Positions 22,336-37,524 of a stretch of DNA of 64,000 nt are shown piece by piece (positions within the stretch are counted from its first letter, which is position 1; every line of letters starts with the position of its first letter). A model generated the notes under the pieces. It did not search any database. It saw only the letters and a program-made list of their open reading frames with translations, and was not told where the DNA came from. The position numbers were made by a program, and so were the translations under genes. Source of the stretch: Cryoendolithus antarcticus (Eukaryota > Ascomycota > Dothideomycetes > Cladosporiales > Cladosporiaceae); the NCBI GenBank assembly GCA_002077065.1, contig NAJO01000019.1, positions 124,001 through 188,000 of the forward strand, given 5' to 3'.

Positions 22336-24955
22336 GCTGAAATAAATGTGCGTGACGTCTGACTGCTGTGACGCGAAGCGAGACGAGGCTAGGCGAGCGT
22401 GCAGAAAGTCGAAACGTGCGTGAGATTGCTTGGGTGAACGAAAACAGGGCTGCTTACATCGATGTGGCTCCAGCACCTATATCCCTAGCCGCGTGGTGTG
22501 CGGGTCCTGCAGTCCCTCCGAGTCCGAGCAGACGCAGTTGTGGACCGTACTCGAGTCGACAACGCCAAGGCTGATGGAAGCTTAGGATGGCAGAGCTCGG
22601 CTGTCGACCGCTTCTGCCGCGCGCCACGCTCTGGCGTGAGGTGGAACCAAGACGCCTCGATTGATGTTTACAGGATCCTTGTGCTGACAAGTGCCCGAAA
22701 GCTCCGCTGAGGCCTGCACTCCGCTTTCTGATTACAACGGGTGACGACTCGGTAGTCTTGGCTTGGTGGAGACAGAGACTGTTCCGTCGGTGTTGGCAAG
22801 TAGGTGTGATAGAAGGCTCCGTTCGAGCGAAGTGACTTTCGTGAAGACATGTAGTCCATACTGCCATAAACCACAGCTTCTACAACCGGTGCTAGCGGCA
22901 TGCGACACTGATAGCGACATCGAGCTGCCACATTCGTCGCGGCAGTGCGCTTGTTGGCAAGATCTGCTCTTTGTTCTGCGGCGTTGAAGCTGCCGTCTGC
23001 AGTGGATTAGGCTTGCGGCATGCCGGAAAGCTTACCAGGGCGGATCCTGGCACTATTTTGCATTTGCCCCACGCAGACGCAGAAACAGCCGAGCGTCCAC
23101 TTTACCACATGGCAAAGCCTGGGAACAGGGCATCTTGGGCTTTGACTTCAGATCTGCCTGGCTTGACAAGTCGGAGCGGCCGAACGACTGACAGATCTCT
23201 GCCGCATTCGAATGTCTTTCTCGGCAACTGGGCAAAAAGACTTTGCAACTACAGACGCTTGACTGGCCTGGATTGACACAAGCCTAGCTGCGTGTCTTGA
23301 ACGTTGGATGAAGCTCGCGCTCCGCTGCATGCACGGGAGCCAGATTCAATACCATTGCGGCACAGTTGCGATACGCTTTGCGATAGCAGCCAAGTCTCAA
23401 TCCTGGCAATCGAATTTAGTGGTCGGGTGTCTTGCAGGCATTGCATACAACCGAAGAGTGGGATGTCGCAATAACCCCTCCTCAGCATTTGGCTAAATGA
23501 GAGTGATACTGAAGGATCAGGACATACATGGTCAACGTAGGAATGCCATCATATGGCTGAAATCGCCTGGTATGAAACAGAGCAGTTCATGTCGGTGAGG
23601 CCATATCCTTGCGGCTCTAGATTAATAGCCAACGCGCATGTTGGGGTAGTGGTCGATCTGACCGCTTTGGCACCGCAGCACAGCACATCGATTGCCCTGC
23701 ACACGCCCGACGCTAAACTGTAAGGTTACAGCAGTCTTTGACCCCCGTGTCATGTGAGAATCCATGAACTTTCCATGTTGAACTAGCGTTCTAACAGGAC
23801 TGTTCTGACTTAGAGCTGATATAAATCGGCGCCTGATGCAGGACTGTCCCCCTACGACATGGATGCGGCTGTTGCGCATAATCAAACGACGTCTTGACAA
23901 CAGCTGTACCGTGTCTGGGGATTCTAGGAATACAGCGTCATTGTGAGTGGGTCAAGATCTGGGTTACTGTGATCACGAGAGAAGGACGAGCGCAGCCCCA
24001 TCAAGCTATGGCCATATCCGGAGACCAACATCCCGCCACGAGTCGAAGCGTTCAAGGGCCAGGACGGCCTGCTTCACCTACCGTGGTCGCGAATGGCATC
24101 GGAAGCGTCCCGGTTAAGTATGGTAGATTCATGCACGTTGCAAATTACTCTACTATGGGAGTGGCTCGAACAACAACTCCCGCGAGTGAAAACATTATTC
24201 GGCATTTCGTCAAAACGCAGCATCGCTTGGGTGAATGCCTTGAAGCGAGCCCCTTGCAATTACCTCTCTCGACGATGCGCTTCTCTGCTGGCGCTCATGG
24301 CTGCCGAGTATGGCACGCCGATGCAACATGGAAAGCGTGGAAGCAGGTGCGATATGTTCGCTCCGCAGCGCCAGCAGGCACCTTGATCAGGAAGATTGAC
24401 AGCATTGTTCTCGCCGCGATTGGCGCGGCGTTACGTGCATCAAGCATCCATGAAGTCCGAGTTTGAAGCGACGACGAAATGTCGGTAGGGTAGTATTGAG
24501 CGTTCGTGGGAGCGTTCGACAACGTCACTGCGACGACGAAACCTTCCGATGAATCCACACTCCATAGCATGGTAGATACAAGAGTTCGTGCCCTGATGCC
24601 TCTCTGGGCTGCATCTTGTTGCGGAGCTTAGACGCGGCAGTTCTCGCATGCACGACATTTGCGGCTGAACCTCGTGAGTTACAATGCCATACAGTGGACA
24701 AAAATGTGGTGCAGCGGCGGTGGTGTCATCCGACAGACTGTTGCAATCCCTTAAAGTTTCGATTGAGGAAAAACAGCGCAGTGAGGCCGAAAGCAAAAGG
24801 CACAGCGGGTAGTCTTCGGTATGCGGCAGATCTGCGTCGCTAGAGGCAGTCCCGCGGGCCGAACCTTCGCCAGCTCTACACGGCGCTTGAGAATGACCCC
24901 ATCGCTGGCTGACATGAAGTCATGAGGTTTACAGATACTAAGGGAGGCGGACATC
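22336..24955. other. Gene-poor stretch, about 2.6 kb
   Basis: The longest gap in the window. Open frames on both strands are up to 190 codons (23894-24466, plus strand) but lack any motif, splice-supported extension or domain I know. I see no transposon ends, reverse transcriptase motifs or obvious repeats. Could hold a non-coding transcript or an orphan gene I cannot recognise. Confidence 0.4.
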
Positions 24956-25798
24956 ATGCTCACATCGCGCCTGGGTGCACATGCACTCCAGAGTAAGCCC
25001 TTGCAAAATCACATCCTTCGTACGACATTTCAGCGAACAGCCTTCCGAGCACCGCCGCGGTCACGATCAGGCTTCACAATTCGCCCATACACCAAACATT
25101 CGCCACCACGATCCAACACATCTTTGCTATGGCAGCTCTTTCCACGGGACCGCATAGCGAATCGGTTCCGCAGCATCCGCAATAGCAGCACGCAATCGCC
25201 TCATTCCCCAAGTCCGGCACCCGCAATCCAAACCCCCGAACCCACGGGCTTGACCGCACGCCTCAGGCGCCTTTCAAAGCAGTATGGATGGGTGGCTGTA
25301 GGCGTATACTTCGGACTGTCAGTGATTGACTTCCCCTTCTGCTTCCTAGCAGTCAGACTCGCTGGGCCAGAGCGTATAGGGAAGCTCGAACATGCGATCT
25401 TGGGCTGGCTCACAACGACCTTCGCTCCGGCATGGAGAGTGCTGCAGCCTGCGGCGGAGCCGGTATGGAATGCGATCGAGCCTGCAGTAGAGTGGGTGCT
25501 GGGGATCTTCCGCACGAGACCGCAGGCTGTTGAACTGTCTGGGGCGGCTATCGAGGAGGCTGCTGTGAAGGCGGAGAACAAGAAGCGAGCGGGCGCGAGT
25601 ACGTGATACGCACTGAACATCGTTACTCTCGCGTACTGACATGATGCAGGTATCTGGACCGAGCTTGCGATTGCGTACGGCATCCATAAGACTCTACTCA
25701 TCTTTGTCCGTGTGCCTTTGGCGGCAGCGTTGACGCCCAAGGTCGCAAGAGTCTTACAAAGCTACGGCTGGAAGGTGGGTAAGGCAAAGGTGGCATGA
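24956..25798 (+). CDS. DUF1279 / FAM210-like mitochondrial membrane protein
   Basis: Exons 24956-25598 and 25650-25798 (GTACGT...TGCAG, phase 1), 263 residues. The first 85 residues are rich in Arg, Ser and Thr with no acidic residues in the first 40, a classic mitochondrial presequence. The DUF1279 domain begins about residue 98 with LRRLSKQYGWVAVGVYFGLSVIDFPFCFLAVRL, containing the family's transmembrane helix, and after a helical insertion closes in exon 2 with AIAYGIHKTLLIFVRVPLAAALTPKV. Relatives are yeast Nat2 and animal FAM210A/B in the mitochondrial inner membrane. The ATG at 24956 is the first in the frame. Confidence 0.88.
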
Positions 25799-26608
25799 AA
25801 AAAGGTAGCGGCGCCGAGGGAGGCTTATAGACGGGATGTACAACAGTGTGTAGGATATGTACAAATAGCTGATGCCGCTTCAATCCAAAGTCTTGGTACG
25901 AGTCTCTCGAAAGCGGAATTCGGCGATGGCTGGCAGTCATCGGCTTCTGCATGAGGTCGAGGGCAGCCAGCTCAAACCATGTGAACTTCCCAACAGCCAA
26001 TGTTGCGCGGGCCAGATCATCGACGTGTTACTAGCACATGGCACATCCTCTCACGCAGTTCATACGAATGGACTTGTCCGCGTTGCCAACATCAGCAGCT
26101 ACATCAGCGGTAAGCTTCGCGATCTCATCATGGTTCTCTCCCTGATTGAGAGCGCAAAGGCGGGATCTAAGAAGCCAGGGCTGATCAGGTAAACGGCGCT
26201 TTTGGATGAGCAGACCTTCGATATCTAGCCGAGAAGGCCTTCTTCTACCACTCTATATTCTCGAGCCGTATCTCGATCGTGACTGCAAATTCAATCAGAC
26301 CGTCGGACGTAGCTTGCACTTCGTCAGGTGTGTCGTTCCTCAAGTGCTGATCGTGTCTGATTTCAGATATGGCATAGCGGCTAGGAACAGCACATCATGT
26401 ATCGTCGAGAAGGACTTAACTCACGATCACGGCAGAGGCAGCGGTGACACGAAGACGTCGACAAAATCGGAAGGCGGCTTGTGCTACAACTACGTACATG
26501 TGGTCTGTCTTAGTTTCACTCCGCAGAGCTACTCACACCGGACACCACGTGAAGGTGCAGACCACAACCGTCCGGCTCTATCTACTTATATACACTATAC
26601 TAATTCAC
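25799..26608. other. Intergenic, convergent, about 810 bases
   Basis: Tail-to-tail gap between the DUF1279 gene and the repeat-bearing gene. Nothing recognised beyond expected terminators. Confidence 0.45.
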
Positions 26609-27673
26609 TTACCACCATCTTCCATCTCCATTCACCGATGACCCGTACGATGAAGTCGAAGCTGATCTGTATGCCGTCGGCCTTTGGCTCGGCGGCCCAT
26701 TTACTCCCGCTGCTGCCCAAGTTAGTCCGCCTTGTGCTGGCGCGGTGTATGCTTGTGCGTTGTATGCTTGAGTGTTGTATGCTTGTGTGTCGAATGCTTG
26801 AGTTTTGTAAGCTTGAGTGTTGTATGCTTGAATGTCGTATGCTGATGACCCGTATGCCGAAGGCCAGTATGTCGAAGCGCCGCACATTAGTGTATCGTAC
26901 ATTGGTGCCTCGTACATCGGTGTCTCGTACATCGGTGTCTCGTACGTGTTTGTCGGGTACATTTCGATTGGGTGTGTCGGGGTCGAATACACTGGAGGCT
27001 TGTAAGCTGAGGGTATGGCTGCCATCGACTTACCCGAATCGTCTTGTAGTTCGCCTGTCGCAAAGAGTTTTCCCTTCTCGGCGCGAGCTTTGTTATCTGC
27101 AGTCAGTTCAGGCTTCAAGCCCGAATCCCAGAGCGGCGACACGATGTTGAGTGCTGGTCTCAGACGACCAAGTGCGCCGTCGAGAAACTTGTTGAAGTGG
27201 TGCATGAGGTTGCACATCGTGTGCTCTGTCAGGATTAGGGTGTTGCTCTTGTACTGCGTCAAGTTGGCCAGCTCGATGCGAAAGAAGCCATCGAGCTTGA
27301 CATAGCTCTGCGCGCTCATCTTCGTTCCGTTCGCCAATTCGAGTGCTGGGAGACCGTCGTGCGGTGCGCTGTTCGCCTGCGAGATTGGTAAATATTGCTT
27401 GCGGAACGTAGAGTCATAGGGGTACTTCTCTGTGATGGTCATGTTGCCAACTTTGGATTGCTGTCCGGTGGATGACTTGATGTATTTGCTGAAGCTGGTC
27501 ATTTGCAAGCAGAGAGCTTCTGATGTTGGATCGTCCAGCTGAATGATGACACAAGGATGATTGACTGCACCTACACCCATATGGCGTTGACACGCTAGCA
27601 ATGAGCTCCCTTTGTCAGCTGAGGAAGGGAGCCAGGCAACCATGCCCTCTTGAAAAGTGTTGTGTTGCATCAT
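26609..27673 (-). CDS. Hypothetical protein with C-terminal pentapeptide repeats
   Basis: One exon of 354 residues from ATG 27673 (MMQHNTFQEGMVAWLP). Residues 1-180 form a compact domain with blocks NHPCVIIQLDD, KQYLPISQ and SYVKLDGFFRIEL; I recall a similar domain in other ascomycete hypothetical proteins (a short enzyme-free module, often near GHPVVVLS). Residues about 225-320 are a degenerate five-residue repeat, first of the type YETPM, then YNTQA (YNTQA YKTQA FDTQA YNTQA YNAQA). The DNA shows matching 15-base tandem units at about 26735-26960. The tail is Ser/Gly-rich. Function unknown; repeat number probably varies between strains. Confidence 0.72.
   Translation of the reverse strand: MMQHNTFQEGMVAWLPSSADKGSSLLACQRHMGVGAVNHPCVIIQLDDPTSEALCLQMTSFSKYIKSSTGQQSKVGNMTITEKYPYDSTFRKQYLPISQANSAPHDGLPALELANGTKMSAQSYVKLDGFFRIELANLTQYKSNTLILTEHTMCNLMHHFNKFLDGALGRLRPALNIVSPLWDSGLKPELTADNKARAEKGKLFATGELQDDSGKSMAAIPSAYKPPVYSTPTHPIEMYPTNTYETPMYETPMYEAPMYDTLMCGASTYWPSAYGSSAYDIQAYNTQAYKTQAFDTQAYNTQAYNAQAYTAPAQGGLTWAAAGVNGPPSQRPTAYRSASTSSYGSSVNGDGRWW
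26735..26960. repeat. 15-base coding minisatellite in two blocks
   Basis: Plus-strand units resemble GTTGTATGCTTGAGT (about nine copies, 26745-26880) and TCGTACATCGGTGTC (about four copies, 26890-26960). Because the unit is 15 bases, gain or loss of copies keeps the reading frame and changes the number of pentapeptides in the protein on the minus strand. Confidence 0.8.
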
Positions 27674-28855
27674 GGTGAGAAGATTGGTTGAGATTGTGTG
27701 CTTTATGCAGTATGAGTGCGTGAGCTATAACCGTTCAGACTTTGGAGTATGAAGAGCTATGAGAGAGAAGAGAGAATTGGAGAATTGGGGATCTGACCGC
27801 GTATTTATTTCTGCGTTATGTTGTTGCAGCTTTTTGCTTTTGCGTGTGCCATAGTGGACACGCATCTGGTTGGTCAAGTGTGTGCCTTTGACTCCCAAGT
27901 CACCCACTCATCGAATATTGCTGACCCCTCGAGACGTGCGATTGGGAATCGCTGACCTTCTCGAGCTTCCAGGGCGTCTTCACATATGCGCCATGGCAAC
28001 AGCATGGTAACTATACGGGTGAATGAGCGGTGTCATCTGCATGGAAGGCGTGTTGCGGATCAGGACTCAGGTAGTCGACTATCAGGGTTGCTCAGGGCCG
28101 GTGCCACGAGATCCCTGCTTCACACAAGAGCGAGCTCCGAGACAAACGTCCAGCAAAGATTCGTATCAAGGGTAGGGCCGCTGAGACGCAGCTCATCTCT
28201 GCGAGTGACTCGCACATGCTGACCTGCGCCGAAGCACCTCCAGCACGTGCGGCACCATGCTGCGGCCATGTCGGCTGCGAGGTGGCCGGCCCATCGGGCA
28301 ACGTAAGAGCGAGAAGGTGATCCCGGAGACTGGGTGATTCAAGAACGTGGAAGAGTGAGTCCAGTGCATCTCGTATTGTGCCTTCGCTTATTGGAGGAAG
28401 CACGGGCTCCTGGAGGGGGGGTGATGGCTCATCCTCTGTGCCATGTGAAGCCAAGCAGTGAAGACGCAAACCGACTTCGTAGTCGTGCCCCTGTGACGCA
28501 AATAATCGAGGAGTTGCCTCGACCATAGCGATGATGTGCATCTGAAGTCGAGGTCATAGCCGCGGCCTTCAATCTGAATAATGCATTTGTTCGGGAGTCA
28601 CTGCATGTGCCGGCGCCAGTGACTAGCTTCCGCGCGGGTGCAGGGGTGTGCATACTCGTGTGCATTCACGAGCCTTGAACTTGTATCACCTGCCACTATT
28701 TGCTATTTGCGACAAACTTTCGTTGACACTCCAATACCAACATTCCAATTCACCTTGCTTGTCATCATAATATCGGCGACCAGTTTGCGCCTTGTCACTA
28801 GGCCTACCTCGAGGACATCCGGTTCTTGTACACATCCCCTACTCCACTTCCTACA
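27674..28855. other. Divergent intergenic region, about 1.18 kb
   Basis: Between the repeat-protein start and the pab2 start. It should hold both promoters. A minus-strand frame of 149 codons (28541-28092) has no motif and is not called. The 80 bases before the pab2 ATG are pyrimidine-rich. Confidence 0.45.
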
Positions 28856-29590
28856 ATGTCGGACCTCAACACTAAGATCGAGGAGGAGCCTCCGATCTCT
28901 CCTCGCGCAGATGGTGACGATGGCGACAACGACGACGAAGAAGAAATCGCCGCGATGAAGAAGCGCGTTCAGGAGATGGAAGCCGAAGCCGCACGCCTAC
29001 GCGAGATGCAATCCCAATTAGACTCGCAATCCGACAGCTTACGCGAAAACAAGGAGGACATCGACGCGCGGAGTATCTTTGTGGGTAATGTGGACTATGG
29101 CGCGAGTCCCGAGGAGATCCAGGCGCATTTCCAGAGCTGTGGGAGCATCAATAGGGTGACAATTCTACTGGACAAATTCACCGGTCATCCGAAGGGGTAT
29201 GCGTATGTGGAGTTCTCGGAGCCGAATCTTGTCACGCAGGCGCTGGTCTTGAACGAGAGTGTGTTTAGGAGCCGCAATATCAAGGTATGTGCGGATTGCA
29301 CCGTAAGCAAGATGAACGCGATCTAATAAGAGCTATAGGTGGTACCAAAGCGCACGAATCTACCAGGTCTGACTCGAGGCGGACGCGGCGGTGGAGGAGG
29401 AGGTCGTGGTGGGCCGCCTCGTGGACGCGGTGGACCATATGGCGGAGGTCCCGGGTTCGGCGGGCCACCAATGTATGGGGGCAGAGGAGGATACGGTCCA
29501 CCAGGCGGTTACATGTCACGGGGCGGCGGAGGCTATCGCGGCGGATTCCGTGGCGGACGAGGTGGCGGGCGAGGCTATAATCCTTACTGA
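28856..29590 (+). CDS. pab2: Nuclear poly(A)-binding protein (PABPN1/Pab2)
   Basis: Exons 28856-29284 and 29339-29590 (GTATGT...TATAG, phase 0), 226 residues. Order: acidic N-terminus; coiled coil about 37-65 ([23 protein letters not shown]); one RRM about 72-147 with RNP2 SIFVGNVDY and RNP1 KGYAYVEF; then the family's linker [14 protein letters not shown] and a long RGG/Gly-rich tail ending GGRGYNPY, expected to be arginine-methylated. Pab2/PABPN1 binds nascent poly(A) in the nucleus and guides tail length and exosome turnover. Size and order match S. pombe Pab2. ATG 28856 follows a pyrimidine-rich leader. Confidence 0.95.
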
Positions 29591-32105
29591 GCGCATACTT
29601 CGCCTCATCAATACCACGCCAGTGGGATGATCTTGTAGGCGCGGGACTCGGGACACTCGATGAGGCCCTCAGGTGGAATGCAGGTGAAACCTCAAGCTGT
29701 GCAAACGGGCATGCTGGGCATAGGGCAGAAAGAAGCCACAAAAGCTTGGGTTGACGGAGTAAAGAGCCAATTGAAAACGAAAGACTCAGTAAAAGTGATG
29801 TCCCTCCGGTCTGCTTATAAGAGTCAAGAATGAGGAATGTTGAACGAATGATCACGCGTAAGGTGAATGTTCACCGGGTGATGCTGCGAAGTCGAAGCTC
29901 CTCTCAATGAGATCGTAGAGGCAGCCACTGCGTCGCACGGCTGAATCCAGGGGACCATGACTCGCCAGCCTGACCGTGGAGCGTTGGCTCTCTAGGACAC
30001 GGCGTCACGTTGAAGCTGCTGGCTTGAAGATGTGGGAAGATGCCCAAGAACGTTACGAGCCTGGAGACGCAGCGGAGACGGTCGCCAGTCGTGTAGCGGA
30101 GTGAGGTGAGAAAAGGCGCGTCACCCTTCACTTCTGGTCGGAGCTGACGATAGATGACCAGACTTGGATGAAAGCGGGAAAAGATGTTGCGGCCTGATGC
30201 TGTGTCCGAGAGCAATCTGGGGGCCGAAATCGCGGTGGCAGCGCGACGTTGGTTTTCGCAACCTGTCGATACGCCTGCTGCGTGCCTTGCTCGTTGGCTT
30301 TGCTACCGCGTGGTTATCGGCCTCACCGACGAAATACTATGAGTAGGCTCTTGTCTCTGGCGAGTTGCGAAATACGCACTCTTCTTGCATGCGCTCATTT
30401 TCCCATTAGGCGGTCGACAGTCCTGCGGGCGTAAGGCATTTCTACCTCATCTGGCGGGCATTATTGCTCCGCACATTGGATCAATATGAACACGTCTCCA
30501 ACATAGTGGCGGAGTACTTAGCATATTCACCTGAGGAATCGAGAAAACGTATCGCAACCACAGTACATGTTCCCTGCATGCGATGATCCCACATGCCAGG
30601 TCTCGGAGCTCGTCTACAGCCTTACCAACAAGTCGGTTGCATTGGCATGACATGGAAGCTCACGCAAAACCTGACTGTCGTCTGATCAGCCTCAGCCCGT
30701 ATGTCTCCGAGTCGGAGACATACAGTACGGCATGCACAAGGCGGTTTGTGCTTGCATACGGCATTCCCAGAACGCACGTGCATACAGTGTCAGTTTGAGT
30801 CTTCCGTCAAGCAACATCACTCTGCATGTGTGATCGGCAGCTTAAGCCGCTAGAGACGACGATACGAAAAGCAGTTGGACCTCTTGCCGTATGCAGCGTG
30901 TGGTCGTATCAGTAAGCAAACCTCGGTAGGCGGGGCGGCGGGCTTTGTAGCAAACTGCTAAATCGGCATCCACTCAGCAGCTCTTTCTCATGCTATGTAG
31001 TATCAGCTGAACGATGAGAGTTGGCCTTGAGATCGGACTCGAGACGAGTCGTGATCTCCGTCTTTGGAATCGCCAGTAGCTGGGGGCCAAGAAGCTAACG
31101 AGGCGGTGTGTAATAAGCCGTGCCAAATCAAATGTGCTGTGTCATGCAACTTAGCGGTCGACAAGGCGACCAACGTGCTCATGATGATTCAGCCACGGTA
31201 CGGAAGGTTAAGGCATGACACCTGCATCGTACGCCTTACCACAAGCAAATGTCAGCGGATATCGGGCACTCGACAATGCCCGTTCCTGTCGCGCGAGACG
31301 TGCATATCGAGAGTGAAGCTCGCTATTCAGAGGAGAGACCACCGCCGAAACGCGAATGCGAGCGACACGCGCTCTTTGATAGGCTCAATTTTCGGCCGTA
31401 GAAATCAGATTGTCTGGCCGAGCGCAACATCATGCAAGATGCGGTACTGGCCTTTTAGCTTCCTTGGCCCAGCTAACCGCATGGGCCGATTACTGCGACC
31501 TCGAGATTCGTGGGATCATGCCTCTCCAGGGGTCCTCAGCCACGCGCAAGCGCAACTACATGTAGCTATCAGTCCACAACCACAGCGCATGATACCACGA
31601 GAGCCTTCCAAATCTCTCCCTCATTCACCCGTTCAAGACTCATCCCATCGCTTTCCCCGTTTCCATTCAGAGACCCCGCCAGCAGTCTGCTGACATACTT
31701 TCACTCGGTGGAACCAGGGCCGACTCACTCGCAATGGTTCCCCGGACGTCGCTAAAGTCCGAGCATGCGATTGCTTCTACGCCGATACTGCACGACGTTG
31801 CAGCTCAGGCAACAGCATCCAACCCTGTCGACTCTGACGATAATGAAGCGGTTCGACAGGACGCTACTGCCCATGCTGCTCAGCCCTCATCGAGTACGCA
31901 CAACGGTCGAGGGCTGTCGATCCATCGCGCGGATATAGAAGATGCCGTTAGGTGAGTCGACTTTATTTATTCAGCTCCGTGTCTGTCGTCCGAGCGAGCG
32001 CTGTTTCGCTGCTATTGTACTTCCAATACTGCTTATGTTATGCTGAGAGTGTAAAACCTTTCTTTGCTTTCGCCGGTATATGACTTTGCTTTGGAGGGTA
32101 CTGCG
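29591..32105. other. Gene-poor stretch, about 2.5 kb
   Basis: Between pab2 and the second Zn2Cys6 gene. Long stretches have stops in all frames. Near its right end a short frame (31734-31951) starts with ATG and ends at a good donor (GTGAGT at 31952); it could be a 5' exon of the downstream regulator. No transposon or RNA gene recognised. Confidence 0.4.
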
Positions 32106-33646
32106 ATGTTGACTATAGCACCTTGGATGACTATGGAGAGTAACAGTAGTAGGGCACCTAGGGTCGGACATAAGAAGTCGAGGAAAGGGTGTGCACAGTG
32201 CAAGAGACGACATGTCAAGGTAAGCTTATATGTTTGCGATCTATACGAGTTGCACGGAGATGGCTGACGAAGCTTCGCTTTCGCTCGCAGTGTAACGAAG
32301 AGTCCCCGTGCACAAACTGTCAACGGCACGGAGTTGCATGCTCATTAGCAGGCGGACCGAACGTACCACGCGACGACGCAAAACCGAAGTCAGTGCGAAG
32401 TGGGAGTGGCAGCTCTGGGTCGTCGCGGCTCGCAACCAGAGACACGCTTTCGCGAGAGGGCTCGTTCAATCGCGCCAACTCCTATTCAGGTGGTGCTGCA
32501 TCTTCGCAATCTACCTTCATCCCTACGCCCACCCCCAGTCATGGCGGAGGCAACAGTCCCGGCGGGGATTGGCAGGACTACAATGCCATTCGCGTACTTA
32601 CCGGGTCGGTGGACCGCACGATCGCGCCAGCAGGGCAAGCCTCGATGCTGGATCTCGAGCTGATGCACCACTTCATGACCCACTACTTCGACGTCATGAC
32701 CGAGAACTTCGGCATGGATCTCATGTGGCAGTCTACCCTGCCTCAACTAGGCATCACGGCACCCTACGTGATGCACGGTCTCCTAGGCTTCTCAGCCCTA
32801 CACATGGCCTCGATAGCTCCCGAGCGAGCGCCACTGCTCCGCGCAGCAGCAGTCAAGCACCTCGACCAAGCCTTGGTGTCTTTCCGAGAGGACTGCGGAC
32901 CCTCAACAGCCGAGAACGCAGACGCAAAGTTCGCCTTCACCTGGATTGTAGCACTGTTCGCCTTCGCGATCCCACCTGCTGTACCTCCAGTCGACGCGCT
33001 AGTCGAGCTCTTCTCCCTCGTCAAAGGCATGAAGTCTGTCGCTCAAGACACAATGATCTGGGTCGCTCAAGGACCTTTCGCGCCAATGCTATCGGACGCT
33101 TTCTCGGATGGCAGCGGCGTGACTGCAGATGGTCTCATCTTGGATTTCTCGGACGCTTTCGCACCAGGGAATAACAACCAGACGAGTCTCGCCCCCTTGC
33201 CCGAGGGATTCGACTTCGGGCTGAATCATTTGGACTTCATGATCGGCATGGGTGCTATGATTCCTGAGGAGCGAAGGACGTGTGCGGTGATACTGGCTGA
33301 GCTCAAGCAACTGTACACCACTGTCTCGAAGAAACGGACGCAGCACTGTGCCGTTTCGGCGATTGTCTGCTTCCCACAAGCAGACCCGACAGCCTTCATC
33401 TCAGTCATCCGACGGCGAAGACCGCAGGCGCTGGTCATACTGGCTTACTATACGGTGCTTCTGGACTTGCTAGACAGTAGATGGTGGCTGCAGGGTTGGG
33501 GCAGAGGGGTGCTGAGAGACGTTGTGGCGAATTTGGGCGATGAGTGGAAGAGCTGGATCGAGTGGCCGGTGCAGACAGTCTTGATGAAGACTCCACCGGT
33601 GCAAGGGGGAGGTGCGATGTCGATGGACAGTATGCATGTAATTTGA
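32106..33646 (+). CDS. Zn2Cys6 transcription factor (Upc2-like layout)
   Basis: Exons 32106-32219 and 32291-33646 (GTAAGC...CGCAG, phase 0). The intron again cuts the zinc cluster, between CAQCKRRHVK and CNEESPCTNCQRHGVAC, giving Cx2Cx6Cx5Cx2Cx6C preceded by HKKSRKG. This N-terminal cluster, the short Ser/Gly linker and the domain starting DLELMHHFMTHYF (about residue 155) match the Upc2/ECM22-like group of fungal regulators, some of which act on sterol genes and many on unknown targets. About 489 residues with this start. The start is uncertain: ATGs at 32106, 32127 and 32133 all fit, and an upstream exon 31734-31951 could join by a phase 2 splice. Confidence 0.8.
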
Positions 33647-34395
33647 GACGGAACTTACCTGATGGCATTCACCTATATTGAGGCGCACGGAACTGCGTTA
33701 AGCGAAGGCGTTCGAGATAGGTCGCCACTCGATCATGTAGGATAGGGACTTGTACGATATGGTCTTCGGAGTGCCCATTTGTGTGATGTGGTAGGGCGTC
33801 AGTCGCCATCTTGCTTCTGTCGGGGACAAGACACTGACGGCAGTGAATGCCTCTTCGTGACCGTGAGAATGAATTCATGATCATGCCTGTTACTCGTGTT
33901 CTTCGGCATCGCCATCATGTAGTATCATTCACCGAGAGTCTCCAGTGCCTTCAAGCTTAGCACAGTCAGCAGCCTAAGCAACAAGTGGGGTCAAACTTCC
34001 TCAGGTGACGCCGCCTGCGGAACAACCCTTCCGTCTTGACCACCACCCCCCGGGTACCGCACCCAGTATCTTGCCTACGCAAGCATTGCTAATTATCTCC
34101 TCACAACCCCCATCAATCGCTTCTTCCACCCCGCTCTGTGTCATTCCGTACAGTCCGCGTTTGCTCCAAGCGACTTCTGTAGGCTTGCCGCGCTTGGCCT
34201 TACACAGCCACCATCAGTCTTCGGGATAGGAGCATACGCAGGCAGACGCATACTGGACTACAGTGGTGCGATATACCGCGCTGAGAGGGTCACTGGCGAC
34301 AGCGGAGAGCGTACGAGCGAATCATCATTGTTGCCTGGTGGGATTGGTGGCCGTGACGTGAAGATCGGTCAAGAGACTGAGGGCTGTTCGGCATC
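33647..34395. other. Intergenic, about 750 bases
   Basis: Gap between the Zn2Cys6 gene and the Rsp5-like gene on the same strand; holds the promoter of the latter. Nothing else recognised. Confidence 0.45.
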
Positions 34396-37218
<2,823 letters not shown>

Positions 37219-37524
37219 TCCGGGCGAGGATGGGAGGGAGATTGGCGTTATGGGAGGGGAGAAGGGACAGTCATGTAGGGGCGATGCATTGTATACAATC
37301 GAAGGCGATGCGCTTTTGTGATGCGATCTTTACAATATTACTCCGCCTCCGACTGAAGTATCTGCGACCTAGGGAGGACTTACGCAGGTAACAGGCTCTT
37401 AGGGTATTCACCCGCCCTAAGCCCATTCATTGCCACCACGTTCGCTCCAACGCTATGATCCCACTCCTTCCATGCTCTTGTACATTATGACTGCAGCCTC
37501 GCATCACGTGCCCTCATCATCCAC
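37219..37524. other. Convergent intergenic gap, 306 bases
   Basis: Tail-to-tail between rsp5 and the JmjC gene. Only terminators expected; nothing seen. Confidence 0.5.

Noticed and set aside
23894..24466. 190-codon plus-strand open frame in the gene-poor stretch
   Set aside because: Composition is not protein-like (scattered Cys, His and Trp with no hydrophobic core pattern) and it matches nothing I know.
28092..28541. 149-codon minus-strand frame upstream of pab2
   Set aside because: No motif or homologous text; overlaps plus-strand frames of similar quality.
31734..31951. Short ATG-led frame ending at a good donor, possible first exon of the second Zn2Cys6 gene
   Set aside because: Only a weak phase 2 acceptor near 32145 would join it; mentioned as an option but not included in the gene model.
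32189..32290. Reading straight through the zinc-cluster intron of the second regulator as coding
   Set aside because: It would destroy the Cx2Cx6C spacing; splicing GTAAGC...CGCAG gives a perfect Zn2Cys6 cluster.
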